The position numbers and the translations under genes are program-made. The notes beneath the pieces are model-generated. The model was not told where the DNA came from. It did no database searches and was given only the letters and a program-made list of their open reading frames with translations. A stretch of DNA of 64,000 nt from Pararge aegeria (Eukaryota > Arthropoda > Insecta > Lepidoptera > Nymphalidae), in NCBI RefSeq assembly GCF_905163445.1, contig NC_053200.1:13888001-13952000 (forward strand), read 5' to 3'. Position 1 is the stretch's first letter, and each line of letters opens with the position of its first letter. Positions 29,585 to 39,774 of this stretch are shown here, piece by piece.

Positions 29585-29660
29585 TGTCATTTAATGAAAA
29601 GGTCGCTTAGAAGCACGCCACTTCATCACTTCATCTCTCGAAAAACAGAATAATGATTTA
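29585..29660 (+). mobile_element. LINE-A scrap, degenerate
   Basis: AATGAAAAGGTCGCTTAGAAGCACGCCACTTCATC and TCATCTCTCGAAAAACAGAATA align loosely with the LINE-A region AATGACAAGGTTGCTTGG to CTCACAAGATAG. It lies just outside exon 2 of the small minus-strand gene, in its intron. Confidence 0.4.
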
Positions 29661-30089
29661 GTCAGGAGGATTTTACCAGGATTTACCAGGTTGCCTATCA
29701 AAATTTGGCCGCTAGTATTTTTGATTAAATAATTTTTAATTTGTTTTTTGGTAAAAATTTCGTTTACTTGTTAACGGTTGCCGTTGCGCACCTGGCCGTA
29801 CCTCTTCGCAGTCAGGTGTAAACAGATTTCGATACACTTATACGTTCATAACGTTTATTTATTAATCATATACCAAAGCTGTTTTAATTCTATTTATTAT
29901 CATATATAGTAGCTTATTAAATCCGCCCACAAATAAGGGTTGCTGGTTGTTAAAAATAGGAGTTACGGATATATAAGATACATTTTTAAATTTTCTATTT
30001 GCTTGAATGTTTAGTTAACATGTAACAGACGATTAAATACTTGAACAAAATGTAATAAAATTTTCAAACAGTAATTTTACATTAAATTT

Positions 30090-30240
30090 TATTTTTTAAG
30101 TCAAGCATCTGCTGAGTTTCTTACCGGCCTGTTCTCTTTAGAATCAGACTTCCGACCCGGTGGTAGATTCAAAACAAACAGATAGACTCGATGCTTCAAA
30201 AGGCCTAGTTAAAATAAGTGATTTTTTATATGATTTGATT
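30090..30240 (+). mobile_element. LINE-A 3' UTR fragment
   Basis: CATCTGCTGAGTTTCTTACC, GGTGGTAGATTC, AACAGATAGACTCGATG and TTAAAATAAGTGATTTTT follow the LINE-A 3' end with several small deletions. Confidence 0.6.
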
Positions 30241-30384
30241 TATTAATGTTCCACTGCGACCACCTTTTATCACAAGAGAGAGAAAGGGGTGCTCAGTATT
30301 ACCACAATTAAATAAAAGTTTAACATGAAAGGGAGATCCCATACAATAAACGTGGTTTTTTCGTGTTTGTTCCACCTCCATAAT

Positions 30385-30603
30385 GTTAAAACTATATCTT
30401 ATATCTTTAAACGAGCAATTCTTGTATAGATATAATTGGAATCTCGGAATCTGCTCCGAAGATTTTCATGACATTTAGTATACAGGGGGTTTCGGGGGCG
30501 ATAAATCGATCTAGCTAGGATTCATTTATAGAAAATGACATTTTATTTGTGTTTTCCGGTAATAACCGATTTGGTGCAACGAAATTGCACGGGTCAGCTA
30601 GTA
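30385..30603 (+). mobile_element. Helitron-like non-autonomous element
   Basis: Begins TATATCTTTAAACGAGCAAT, contains CAGGGGGTTTCGGGGGCGAT and ATCGATCTAGCTAGG, and ends TGCACGGGTCAGCTAGT. Partial copies: reversed at 43790-43910 (TCGATTTATCGCCCCCGACC) and the 5' end alone at 32907-32935. The ending CTAGT fits Helitrons. Confidence 0.5.
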
Positions 30604-30699
30604 GTTTTATACATTGCATCTTGTTGCCTAACCTTTCGTGAACACATCTAAAATCGCATTCTGCTAATTATTTACAAATTTTTAAATTTCTCAAATTCA

Positions 30700-30890
30700 A
30701 ATTCAAATTCAAAAATGTTTTATTCATGTAGATCTTATCACAGTCAATTATATCAGAAGCGTTCATACATATAACATGTTACCACTAATGTAAGGTGATG
30801 GCTGCATTTGTTAACTTAAAACTAAAGCTAGAAGCGTTCAAAACGCACCCTGGGCTAACGAAGAGCCCACAACAAACGTCTATATCATAT
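30700..30890 (-). mobile_element. LINE-B-related 3' end (minus)
   Basis: TTCATGTAGATCTTATCACAG, GCGTTCATACATATAACATG, AAGGTGATGGCTGC and GAAGAGCCCACAACAAACG are complements of the 24540/41560 subfamily, ending in the AATTCAAATTCAAATTC tail. Confidence 0.65.
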
Positions 30891-31529
30891 ATGGCGGTCT
30901 TACAAAAATGGATGACCAATTTTTATTTTGTACGAACCCATGAAATCAATAAAATAACTAAGAGATATATAAATAAAAAACGTGAGGACTTTTTTTAAAG
31001 CAACAATAAAAACGGCAGGGTTGTATGTAACCCAAAACAACATTCTTTCACTCAGTCTAAGTATAAAAAAAAAAAAAGTGTAACCGGATCTTTCTATTGC
31101 TTTCTTTGTAGACGTTAACAAAAGTTTCATTTTTATTATATAAGTAAAACAATGAACCCCTACTTTTGTATCACTTTCAAACTGCTCTTAAAGTATTATT
31201 AAGTACGTATTTTTTTGCAAGAAATGGTGTAGCAAAATAAAATGTCGATGCAGTCTATAATCAATTCTAGAATACAGTTCTTATAACGTTCTTGAATAAT
31301 GTCTACTGTATTCCCTCTAAACTGAAATTTGGTGTTATTCAAGAGTCCGATAAACAGATTCTATAAAAGCCGGGAAGGTAAATATTGATGTCTGCTCTGT
31401 CCATGAAAAAAAGAAGTTTGATTATCAAGCAATCATCAGCCAAAATAATGTCACTCTGCTTGGACTTACATTGCAAACATTATTACATTATTGTAGCGCC
31501 CCTTGTTGCCAATTGTCATTAAACATCTA

Positions 31530-31715
31530 TATATATATATATATAGGCATTAAATAGGGGATAGAAATTTATATGAAAGTTTCTGATTTTTGAAGTAATT
31601 TACGTCCATATTTTTCTATTAGCAGCAAGACATTTTTTTTAAATCTTTGTAGTTAAAATTTACTAAATCAAAAATTGAACTTAACTTGAGCGAAGCAGCG
31701 GGCAAAAGCTAGTAA
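31530..31715 (+). mobile_element. Helitron-like element
   Basis: From a TATATATATATATATAGG start to AGCGAAGCAGCGGGCAAAAGCTAGT. The 3' GCGGGC and CTAGT ending is the family signature. Length about 185 bp. Confidence 0.4.
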
Positions 31716-32335
31716 GAAATAAGAACATACCTACCCAGAAGTACCTAACCTTAGAAATAATGTAAATAAGAAAGCTTGAATGTAAGCCTGGACTTATCTG
31801 GTCTTACAACTTATCTGGACTGCCTTACTGGACATATATCGCTGTTAAGGTAGTCAAATATCGCTGTTTAAGGCATACTGCCATAACCTATACGCGGGAG
31901 GACTGTGGGAACTACACAAAGAAGGCAATGGACACTCTGACGCAGTACAAAAGCAGGGTAAGGATACGATTGGATTTGCCGCCGTTTTGTTCAGCGTCAG
32001 GTATGCTTGCTCATGAGCAAACTGACGATTTTTACGAAAAAGATGGGAGACGTTATCGGGAAAAAAATCCTTGACAATACCGCGTTCGGGTTCTAACAGT
32101 ATCCTAAAACATGTTAGAGGGTAAAGAGAATTTATTGGTCAATGCAGATTTTAGTGTGGCGAAACGTGTAATTTAATTTTCTATTATTTTAGCTACTACC
32201 AGTAAATAAGTTGTATACCTACTAACCTTTGAAAACTAGTTGCTAAATTAAAAAAAAATAGAATGATTATGAAATAAACCCTACTTTTATTGTCGAAGTA
32301 TGATTGGAAACATTGATTGATAATTGGTGGGAATA
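31716..32335. other. Intronic stretch without recognised features
   Basis: Lies between exons 1 and 2 of the small minus-strand gene. I see no SINE, LINE or inverted termini. A GC-richer patch at 31890-32020 has no interpretable frame. Confidence 0.4.
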
Positions 32336-32339
32336 TGAT

Positions 32340-32505
32340 ATTTCTGTGTTGGTTAAAGAAACTATCGTTAGGAAACTTCCATGTTTAAGAGTTCTTTATA
32401 ATGTCCTCAAAGGTGTGTGAAGTCTAACAATTCGCTCTTGGCACCCTTATAATTTGGAGACAGGATACCCGTGCCTTGTACTAGGCCAGTCATGGTTTTA
32501 TGATG
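32340..32505 (+). mobile_element. SINE-2 tail fragment, degenerate
   Basis: GGAAACTTCCATGTTTAAGAG, TAATGTCCTCAAAGGTGTGTG, ACCCGTGCCTTGTACTAGGC and TCATGGTTTTATGATGA match SINE-2 in order. It ends next to exon 1 of the small gene. Confidence 0.55.
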
Positions 32506-32526
32506 AAAATAATATGTACTGCAAAC

Positions 32527-32641
32527 CAGCAAACTGTTTCAGCGTCTGCCGCTCCCCGAGAGTCTCCCTTGCTCTATTGAGCACGGACACCACAGCGTCG
32601 ACCGCCTGATCCTCGTACGACATAATGTATGGTATATTCAT
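32527..32641 (-). CDS. Unknown 146-aa protein, exon 1
   Basis: The exon starts at ATG (32641) and encodes MNIPYIMSYEDQAVDAVVS, then VLNRARETLGERQTLKQFA, ending G|GTTTGC in phase 1 at 32527. Exon 2 (29564) supplies CA to complete Ala; exon 3 (27343) follows in phase 0. Together the three give 146 residues. A second in-frame Met (residue 7) could also start translation. The block from SYEDQ onward is nearly identical in protein to 26917-26824 although the DNA has diverged at many third positions, which is the best evidence that it is a real coding exon. No family is recognised: no signal peptide, probably helical and soluble. The GTTTGC donor is weaker than usual. Confidence 0.65.
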
Positions 32642-32935
32642 TATAAATTTCCAGTGAAAGTATTCGGTTTTTCTATTTTAACGGGTTTGTTATTTTATAT
32701 TCAGTACCTACACAGATTTAATAGACACTGTCATGTCATTGTTAATGCCGAAGGAGGTTTTCCCCTTTTCCTAACAGTAAGTGCAAAAAGTTTCCATAAA
32801 TTGGCCACTGGCCAACTAATGCTAGAAATGTTGGAAGTATTTGAACATACTCGTACTAAACACTACAGCTGAACACAGATTTTATAAATCAATCTATCTA
32901 CCTACTACCTTTAAACGAGCAATTCTTGTATATAA

Positions 32936-33199
32936 ATGAATAATAAATAAATATATTACGACAATACACACACCGCCATCTAGTCCCAAAGAAGGCGTAG
33001 CTTGTGTTATGGGTACTAAGATAGCTGATGAATATTTTTATAAATATAATACACATAAATACTTACAATACACATATAAACACCCAGACACTGAAAAACA
33101 TTCATGTTCATCACACAAACATTTTCCAGTTGTGGGAATCGAAGACACGGCCTTGGACTCTGAAAGCAGGGTCGCTGCCCACTGCGCCAATCGGTCGTC
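32936..33199 (-). mobile_element. SINE-1 (minus), near complete
   Basis: On plus: TAATAAATAAATATATTACG tail, ACACCGCCATCTAGTCCCAA, CACTGAAAAACATTCATGTT, CCAGTTGTGGGAATCGAAGA and CACTGCGCCAATCGGTCGTC. Open frames of 93-97 codons on both strands arise from this SINE plus the adjacent TA tract. Confidence 0.85.
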
Positions 33200-33211
33200 A
33201 AATATATATGC

Positions 33212-33242
<31 letters not shown>

Positions 33243-33297
33243 ATATATATATATATATATATATATGTTGTATATATATATATATATATATATACAA
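33200..33297. repeat. (TA)n microsatellite in three blocks
   Basis: Three TA runs are separated by TGTTG. The last block begins GTTGTATATA and ends TATACAAC, making a perfect long palindrome. Apparent Tyr-Ile repeat proteins are translation artefacts. Confidence 0.9.
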
Positions 33298-33344
33298 CGT
33301 AAATGGAAATCGAAATAAAACTTGAGAGGCTTTAGAGCTGCATT

Positions 33345-33590
33345 ATTTACTGTCTCTGAGACTTATCTGTGAAACGCATTAGCGTTTTTGAGCAAACCAT
33401 CGCCGTAGTTTTACCGAAAAAAATCAGATACACCCCTAACCCCACATGCAAAAGTAAAATCAAGTGACCCTCCTGACCCTTTATTAGGTAAGTGTCGGTT
33501 TTTTATCTTCAATAGGTTTGTTATAAGTAAACACTTAAAATGTTTTAAATTAGCGTGTGTAGAAAAATAAATACGCTTTTTTTTTTTTTT
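33345..33590 (+). repeat. R3 interspersed repeat
   Basis: GTCTCTGAGACTTATCTGTG, CCGTAGTTTTACCGAAAAA, CCCCACATGCAAAAGTAAAA, TTATTAGGTAAGTGTCGG and TAAACACTTAAAATG parallel 52800-53135. An internal deletion removes the CGCGTCGCG block. Confidence 0.6.
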
Positions 33591-34177
33591 TCATTTTTTA
33601 GTAAAGAGATCAATGAACTAACTATGAGACTCAAAAGTGTATAGAAAGCAATGGTCATACTTTGATTAAAAAATAGATTATATTAAAATAAAAAAAAGTC
33701 TTATGGTTCCTCTTCACAAAACGCCAATTTCGTATGTAAGGACCTAATATAAAGAGGCCATTCTTTTACAAATGAATTATCTTATCTTAGGTTGTACGTC
33801 TAGAGTTCGGAAGAGATTCTGTATCTATTGAGATAAATAATACTAGTTTTTATCAGTTTTAACAACTGATAAATTTACTTAGATTCTTAGTACCGACCTG
33901 GAGAGAGATTCTTTATCACAGTGACCTCAGCCATGAGTCATGGTGCTAAGAGTAAACAGTATCGCAACATTATAGTAACTATTTCATATGAATCACAATA
34001 AAGAATTTCCCTAAAGCGTGAATGAATGGTAAACATTTTTCATCAGTCGTTTTGTAAATGAATGGTGCCGAGTTCGAGATTTGAAGAAACATGGCTATCT
34101 CTAAAATAAATATGCTAGGAAGTGTGATTCAAATAAGGCCAATGATAACATTTGGTCCTATCACCAAATTAGCCGAG

Positions 34178-34237
34178 CAGGTAAGCTTGCTACAGGAAAG
34201 CTCGCTGCAGGTATGCTCGCTACAGGTAAGCCCGCTA
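34178..34237 (+). repeat. 15-bp minisatellite, four copies
   Basis: Units CAGGTAAGCTTGCTA, CAGGAAAGCTCGCTG, CAGGTATGCTCGCTA and CAGGTAAGCCCGCTA lie end to end without gaps. SINE-3 copies carry a related CGCTAACAGGTTAGCCCG once, so the array seems to have grown from SINE-3 sequence. Confidence 0.8.
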
Positions 34238-34312
34238 GCTACCATCTCAGACTGGATAATCACTTGGCTTCGGTGACATCCCAGTCAAGGGCGAATTTGT
34301 AATTGATTAAAA
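34238..34312 (+). mobile_element. SINE-3 tail
   Basis: CTACCATCTCAGACTGGATAATCACTTGG and CCCAGTCAAGGGCGAATTTG followed by A-rich sequence match the end of the SINE-3 copy at 54780-55075. Confidence 0.6.
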
Positions 34313-34675
34313 AAAAAATTGTGTATTGTATATACACAATTTTCAATTTTTTAACCTTTCTTAAAAGTACACGGGCAACAATATTGAGTAGAAAAAAGAG
34401 TTATTATTTGCATAAATTACTTTGTTTGTGATTACCTACTTATAAATGAGATGATGATAAGACCGTGATAAGAAATTATCAGTGTTTGGTAAGTAATTGT
34501 GGCGTTTAGATCACTTAGTTTATTTTAACGATATAAATATTTTGTTTGCAAGAAAAACAAATTAATGAATTTTAATTCAATCCCGTGACAATGGTGCCTG
34601 GTTACTTTTCCGGGATACAAATTATCCTATATCCGTTTCCAAGATTAAAGTGAACATAGATTTTTTTTTAATTTA

Positions 34676-34874
34676 ATAAATAAAAATACTACGAAAATAA
34701 ACTCATCGCCATCTAGCACCAAAGTAAGCATATCTTGTGATATGTGTACAAAAATAACAGATGAATATTTTTATGAATGTAATATACATAAATACTTATA
34801 ATATGCAGATAAACACCCAGACACCGAAAAACATTCATGTTAATAACACAAACATTTTCCAGTTGTGGGAATGG
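34676..34874 (-). mobile_element. SINE-1 (minus), head missing
   Basis: Tail and body are present (CTCATCGCCATCTAGCACCA, ATAAACACCCAGACACCGAA, CATTTTCCAGTTGTGGGAAT). The tRNA-like head beyond 34874 is absent, replaced by unrelated AT-rich DNA. Confidence 0.75.
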
Positions 34875-35235
34875 GCGTGTTTAAAATTTGTTCGGATTTT
34901 CATTCAATACTTAATATTTTCGAGTTTATTCGAATATAAATACAAAACGCCATATTCCAAACTGTACTATATAATTACACCATACAAATACTCGAGAGAA
35001 GCTCAGAGAAATCTTTATTACAGGCAGTGCGTTTCATACATGCACAAAATCACTGCCTACTTTTTTTATACCTATCATTCGGAGAGAAAGAGGATTTTTC
35101 ATTTAATGCATCTTCGTTAAAGCCCACCAACCCAGCAGCGTTGTGGGTCTATACTCTTAAACCGTCTTGATGAGTGATAAGGCCTGAGGCCAGCAATGGG
35201 ACGTTTATATAATTAAATCATCATATTAAAAATTA

Positions 35236-35543
35236 AATCATCGTATCAACCCATTACCGGCCCACTACAGGGTACGGGGCTCCTCCAACAATGAGAAGGG
35301 GTTAAGGCCGTAGTCCACCACGCTGGCTTAGTGCGGATCGGTGGACTCCACGCACATTTGTGAACATTACGGAGAACTCTCAAGCATGCAGGTTTCCTCA
35401 CGATGTTTTCCTTCAACCTTGAAGCAAGGTACATTTTAACTGCTAAAACGCACATAACTTAGAAAAGTTACAGGTGAATGGCGGGATTCGAACTCACCGC
35501 CTCGAAAGTGAAGTCGAAGTCCTACCCACTGGGCTATCACCAC
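35236..35543 (-). mobile_element. SINE-2 (minus), complete
   Basis: Full order on plus: ATCAACCCATTACCGGCCC, GAGAAGGGGTTAAGGCCGTA, GAACTCTCAAGCATGCAGGT, AACGCACATAACTTAGAAAA, GCGGGATTCGAACTCACCGC (B box) and CCACTGGGCTATCACCAC (A box). Confidence 0.85.
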
Positions 35544-35874
35544 GAAAAAAAAAAACAAATTCTATAAATATTAGCAGCAAATCCGCATTCATCTCTTGCT
35601 ACTGTAAGATGATAATATAAAATACTCTCCTCACAAAAGGTTGTGTGACCTACAGCGTCACATACCGACACACAGAGTTGTTACGTTACCGTCACCAGGC
35701 TCACGTGCGTGACTCATAATAACGAAAGGCGAACGTCTGTGTACAAAGATTGAAATCCGCAGATATCACGCTGGCGTAATGTGTCTAACTTAAATTGAGT
35801 GAGCCCGATCTCTTGTGTAGTGAGACGAAGTATTATAAGTAGTGAGTTAGTACGCATTAGGAACGTGGTCCTAT

Positions 35875-36215
35875 TTATTTATTTATTTTTACTCTTTATT
35901 TGTACACTACATGTTAAAAAAAACAGAAGACACAGATAGAAGCAGTATACAAAAGGTGGCCATATCGCTTAGTAGCCAGGTAAACCTAGGATGAGGAAAG
36001 CAAGAGGATAAAAGACTGTAGGTTGTGCATACTAAAAAAAAAATACGAATAACTACATACTAATTAATACTTGAACTAGATTACAGAAATAAAACATAAT
36101 AAAAAGAAATATAATAATAATAATAACAATAATAAACTAATATATATTTTAACAAATCATAAATACATAAATAATAGTAAATATATAATATTACAAGTTG
36201 TCTGGTATAAACTAT
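35875..36215 (-). mobile_element. LINE-C 3' UTR fragment (minus)
   Basis: TTTATTTTTACTCTTTATTTG, AGCAGTATACAAAAGGTGGCC, ATATCGCTTAGTAGCCAGG and AATAATAATAACAATAATAA match the 3' UTR of the 19480-22111 LINE. No coding part remains. It directly abuts the retroelement C-terminal fragment at 36222 in the same orientation. Confidence 0.75.
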
Positions 36216-36221
36216 ATAAAA

Positions 36222-36494
36222 CTAAATAAAATCCTCGAAACCACCGCAGCGAGGCACAGTTCCTAAGATGCTGGCAGCATTGCCCCTTTGGATGGCCAAA
36301 CTAATTCGTTGACCAAGGTAACTGCCCGCTCTAGGATCACCGGTAGACTCGATAACCCTTTTCCATAATTCTTTGAAAAGGGCTCGTGCCTCCGGACCCC
36401 ACGGTCCAAAAGTCTCTACTCCAAAAGGCACAAAAATGAAGCTGCTATCCAGGTTTTCATATTTACGCCTCTTGACCTGCTCGGCACTGGAAGC
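36222..36494 (-). pseudogene. Retroelement ORF C-terminus, copy 2
   Basis: Minus-strand frame, the cleanest of three copies: RRKYENLDSSFIFVPFGVET, FGPWGPEARALFKELWKRV, IESTGDPRAGSYLGQRISLA and IQRGNAASILGTVPRCGGFE, then DFI-stop. It is intact in the segment present but cut on the N-terminal side at about 36494. The stop lies a few codons earlier than in the other two copies (DVLDFI). Confidence 0.55.
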
Positions 36495-36718
36495 AGGAAT
36501 ATTTAGTTGTCTTGTTCTGTTACATTATTATGAGAAGTATTGATTTTTGTGACACAACTCGTTCGGAGAAGTTCTACCGGAATGAGTATACTGCCGCCAA
36601 GCATTATTACTGTACTGCGGCCTGCGGTCAAAAGGGCATGCTTGCCGGTGTAACTGACTAACTCCTCAATTGCCATGGGCTCCTGGTCGGTCCGTAAATT
36701 ATTAATAAATAAAAAAAG

Positions 36719-36950
36719 CGATTGATAATTTAGTGGTTAGGACTTCCTCCTCATTTTCGGGGTGACCGAGTTTGAGCCCCGTCTCGCAACTCTAAGTTTT
36801 GGAAGTTATGTGCGTTTTTAATTTAAGCAATGAAATACCAATCCGCACTTGCCAGCCAGCGTGGTGGACTGCGGCCTTCACCTCTCTCATTCTGAGAGGA
36901 AACCCGTCACTTTTTTTGGGCCGGTAACGGGTTTAGTGAAGATAATTGTA
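36719..36950 (+). mobile_element. SINE-2
   Basis: GCGATTGATAATTTAGTGG head (weak A box), GACCGAGTTTGAGCCCCGTC (B box), TTATGTGCGTTTTTAATTTA, CGTGGTGGACTGCGGCC and CCGGTAACGGGTTTAGTGAA. An internal deletion removes the TTCTACATAATG block. Confidence 0.75.
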
Positions 36951-36959
36951 GTGGCAGTT

Positions 36960-37370
36960 CAAAAAAAAAATCTGCGCGTACTGTATGAGAGCACGAAAAG
37001 TTTGGCTCGGTAAAACCAGTTGCACCGCGATACTCAATATATGAGCTCTGAATATGCCACATCCAGTTGTTGCGTCGCACTCAGCGGCCTGCGCGCACGC
37101 ATGTCTAAACTGTCAAGTCAGTCGATCTACAATATCACAAGTAGTAGCACTTAGATCTTAAATGTTACCACAATAGACCGGTTTTTGACTAAAATATCTC
37201 ACAGTAATATTTGTATTCGCGTAATTCTTATGTTAATCACTTAAAAATCTTCATTGTTCGACAAAAAAATCGCAAATTTTCTCACCTAAAATCGGAAAAT
37301 ATTTACTTCTTAAACTAAAATTGTGTTATTTGAGTGAAAATTGATTGTTTGTGTTTGTGTTTTAAGTGCA
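36960..37370 (+). promoter_or_regulatory. Probable promoter and 5' UTR of exon 1a
   Basis: This 400-bp stretch before the ATG at 37371 has no recognised repeats. A relatively GC-rich block (GGCCTGCGCGCACGCATG, about 37086) is followed by GTCAAGTCAGTCG. TCAGT at 37118 fits the arthropod initiator consensus, giving a candidate 5' UTR of ~250 bp that is AT-rich. This is inference from motif and position only. Confidence 0.35.
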
Positions 37371-37472
37371 ATGGGTGCTTTGGACTGTGTTAGTAAAAGT
37401 AAAATAGCTCCGACGGTCAGTACAGAAGTTTTTACGGTTAATATGAGTTCGCAGTCGTCGTTAAATGAACCG
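37371..37472 (+). CDS. Alternative first coding exon 1a of a membrane-protein gene
   Basis: ATG at 37371 (context GTGCAATGG) opens 34 codons, MGALDCVSKSKIAPTV, STEVFTVNMSSQSSLNEP, ending CCG|GTATGT in phase 0. Two other first-exon candidates downstream (56459, 59644) end in the same phase. All can join the phase-0 exon at 61294, which encodes RKDVESQLITEQ and then a hydrophobic run. The peptide is polar, with a possible N-terminal Gly after Met that could be acylated (MGALDC). Its last part resembles the minus-strand exon at 17330-17455. The intron to 61294 would be ~24 kb. What the protein does cannot be named from the tail. Confidence 0.55.
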
Positions 37473-37489
37473 GTATGTATGAATTAATT

Positions 37490-37860
37490 AATTTTATTAT
37501 AAAGCGACTTCGTCCGTGCGTTATGGATTATCAAAAATCCCGAGAATTCTTTATTTTACCGGGATAAATGTATTCTATGGCTGTGTAGTCGTCTCCAGGA
37601 TGCAAAATATATCTATGTAAAATTTCAAAAAGAAATGGTAGCAATATAAGGTAGTGGTGGTCATGCATAGATAACATTTATGTGTTAATACCGCGTGGAA
37701 CTCTTCCCGGCATCTCTTCCGGGACAAATATTAACCTAGGTCCTTCTGCAGGATACAAGCTACATGTGTGCGAAATTTCGTCAAGATCGGTGTTACCGTT
37801 GAGCTGAATATAGCACACAAACATTCAGACACACTTTCAAATTTATATTGTTAGTATGGA
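37490..37860 (-). mobile_element. Helitron-like fragment (minus)
   Basis: AAAGCGACTTCGTCCGTGCG at the start, CGGGACAAATATTAACC and CGAAATTTCGTCAAGATCGG inside, and CACACTTTCAAATTTATATTG near the far end. This is the standard reversed order of these repeats. The CTAG terminus itself is lost. Confidence 0.4.
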
Positions 37861-37874
37861 TTAGTTAATAGAAT

Positions 37875-38235
37875 AGAATAGAATAAAATAGAAAAACTTT
37901 ATTGCAACACAACACAATGGGAAAACACATGGGAAACCGTAGAAGTACATAGTGCAAAGCCGGCCTTATCACTAAAAGCGTTCTTTTAAAGGAAACCTGA
38001 GCGTGCGTATCCGATAAAAAGATGGAAAGTGGATGGTGCATAAACTATGTAACAAATAAGTAATAAAATAATAAAATAAACTTTCATGAACATGCATCCT
38101 ATATTTACATAATAACTACAAAAAAACCGATATAAATATAAATATACTTGAATAGATTGATTAATGTATGAAACCTTTTTGTAAGGCATGCTTGGGAGAC
38201 AAGGCGAGTTCTTGTCTTTAAGGAAAACCATTTAG
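37875..38235 (-). mobile_element. LINE-C-related 3' end (minus)
   Basis: AAAAACTTTATTGCAACACA, GTGCAAAGCCGGCCTTATC and ACTAAAAGCG follow the LINE-C 3' UTR plan (CTTTATTTG...AAGGCGGCCTTATCGCTTAA) but are clearly diverged. The rest is AT-rich with no coding frame. Confidence 0.45.
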
Positions 38236-38394
38236 AATGCATACAACGTAGGTTGACTTATTTTGACCGAACAATCATTGTTTTCAACAGTGAGTGATAA
38301 GAATCTACTTTTAAAGTTAGGGCGATGGAGACTGCTATGGTGGGAGTGTATCTACGCGATCTAGTCAAAAATAAATGAATGATCCCTAGAAGAA

Positions 38395-38665
38395 TTAGAG
38401 TTATCGACATAGCCCAGCGAGTCGCGAAGCTGAAGTGGCAATAGGCGGGAGCTCGAAGCACCGATGAGCGTTGGGGGTCTTAAGGTGCTGGAATGGCGAC
38501 CCCGAACCGGTAAAGGTCGCCCCCAACGAGGTGGACAGAAACATCAGGAGCTGGAAGTGGCTGGAAACAACCGGCCCGGGAGCTGGAATTTGGAACCCCT
38601 TACAAAAGTACTATGTCCAGCAATGATGTCAATCGGTGGAATTGATGATGATGATGACTGGGGCA
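38395..38665 (+). pseudogene. RTE-type LINE C-terminus
   Basis: Translates, with frame slips, to IAQRVAKLKWQ, then GLKVLEWRPRTGKGRPQRG and LEVAGN, then ends in a GATGATGATGATGA tail. 'R.AKLKWQ...G.KVLEWRPRTGKR..GRP..RW.DDI' is the familiar end of RTE-clade proteins in moths. It is inactive and 5'-truncated. Confidence 0.65.
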
Positions 38666-38829
38666 ACCTACTCTTATGGATAAGCTGTTATCCGTTCCGC
38701 TGTTCCAAAGAAAAGCCTTGCCTAACAGCCCGCAAGGCAGACGTTAGCATGAGCTTAATAACATTCTACAACTATGATTATTTCTGCATTGCTGCTTAGC
38801 GGCAGAAATAACTGAAGGCGTTTTTGGCT

Positions 38830-39165
38830 GTGTTATTACAAGCATATGAGGCTTAAACCCTACTCCTCAGGGTGATGGACACAGGGTGGCCCTTCGAAGT
38901 GTTACTTTTTTGTAGACGATGGTTTTCTACTCAGCATCATTGTGGCCATTTGCTTGGTTCGTCCCTTATTACCATAAAAAAAACAGAAGGGCAAGGCTTT
39001 GAACTGGTTTCGTATCTTTGACTAAAACTAATATAAGACTTCATTCTTGAACGTGTATGCAGGGTGAAAAAATAATCGGAAAGACCGCGCGCCACCCACT
39101 TTCCGCCGTGGACTGAGCATGAGCAGTCAATGAACCCAGTCAACGCTCATACAAGACTTTTTTTA
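38830..39165 (-). repeat. R8 repeat
   Basis: Second copy of the family at 26060-26420, containing GACGATGGTTTTCTACTCAG and TTGACTGCTC-like text (in complement TGAGCAGTCAATGAACC). It is eroded; class unknown. Confidence 0.35.
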
Positions 39166-39221
39166 TTTGTAGATTTCGTCTTCTTAAATTACCCCTTACG
39201 AGTACGAGTGTAGTAAACAAA

Positions 39222-39440
39222 TAAATAAAAAAAAGCAAGCGTAGCTTATGTTAAGGGTACTAAGATACCTGATGAATGTTAACGAATAATATGCATAAAT
39301 ACTTTTAATATACAGCTAAACACCCAAACACTGAAAACATCCATTTTCGTTACACAAACATTTTCCAGTTTTTTGGAATCGGTCCTTGGGCTCAGAAAGG
39401 GTGGTCACTGCCAACATGCGTTGTTCTCTAAATCGGTCTT
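39222..39440 (-). mobile_element. SINE-1 (minus), degenerate
   Basis: ATAAATAAAAAAAAGCAAGCGTAGC, GTACTAAGATACCTGATGAA, CTAAACACCCAAACACTGAA and CATTTTCCAGTTTTTTGGAA are in SINE-1 order. The head is damaged by duplication and substitutions. Confidence 0.65.
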
Positions 39441-39774
39441 CTAAAGTAAAGAAATAAAGTAAGGAAAGTAAAGTTAGTAGTAGTATAACTTCTTGTGACA
39501 GCTCGTCCGGAGAAATAAAATGCATATTTCTGCGCCAAGCAGCATTGTTGCAATGCTGTGTTGCTACAGACGCGACATGTACGCGTTGGTCTGGCGTTGC
39601 CTTTACAACGGTTCCTAACCTGTTTGACTTTCACAACACAAGAACACGATTCTTTTTAAAATAAACGTTATGCGTCATTACTTGTTTAAATATAACATGC
39701 GGGCTGATTAAACACAATAATCATTCACATTCCTAGGGTGCCTATCTACTACTATTAAATACTACTTTTTTTTA

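Noticed and set aside
33016..33318. Proteins with Tyr-Ile repeats on both strands
   Set aside because: They are translations of a (TA)n microsatellite joined to a SINE-1.
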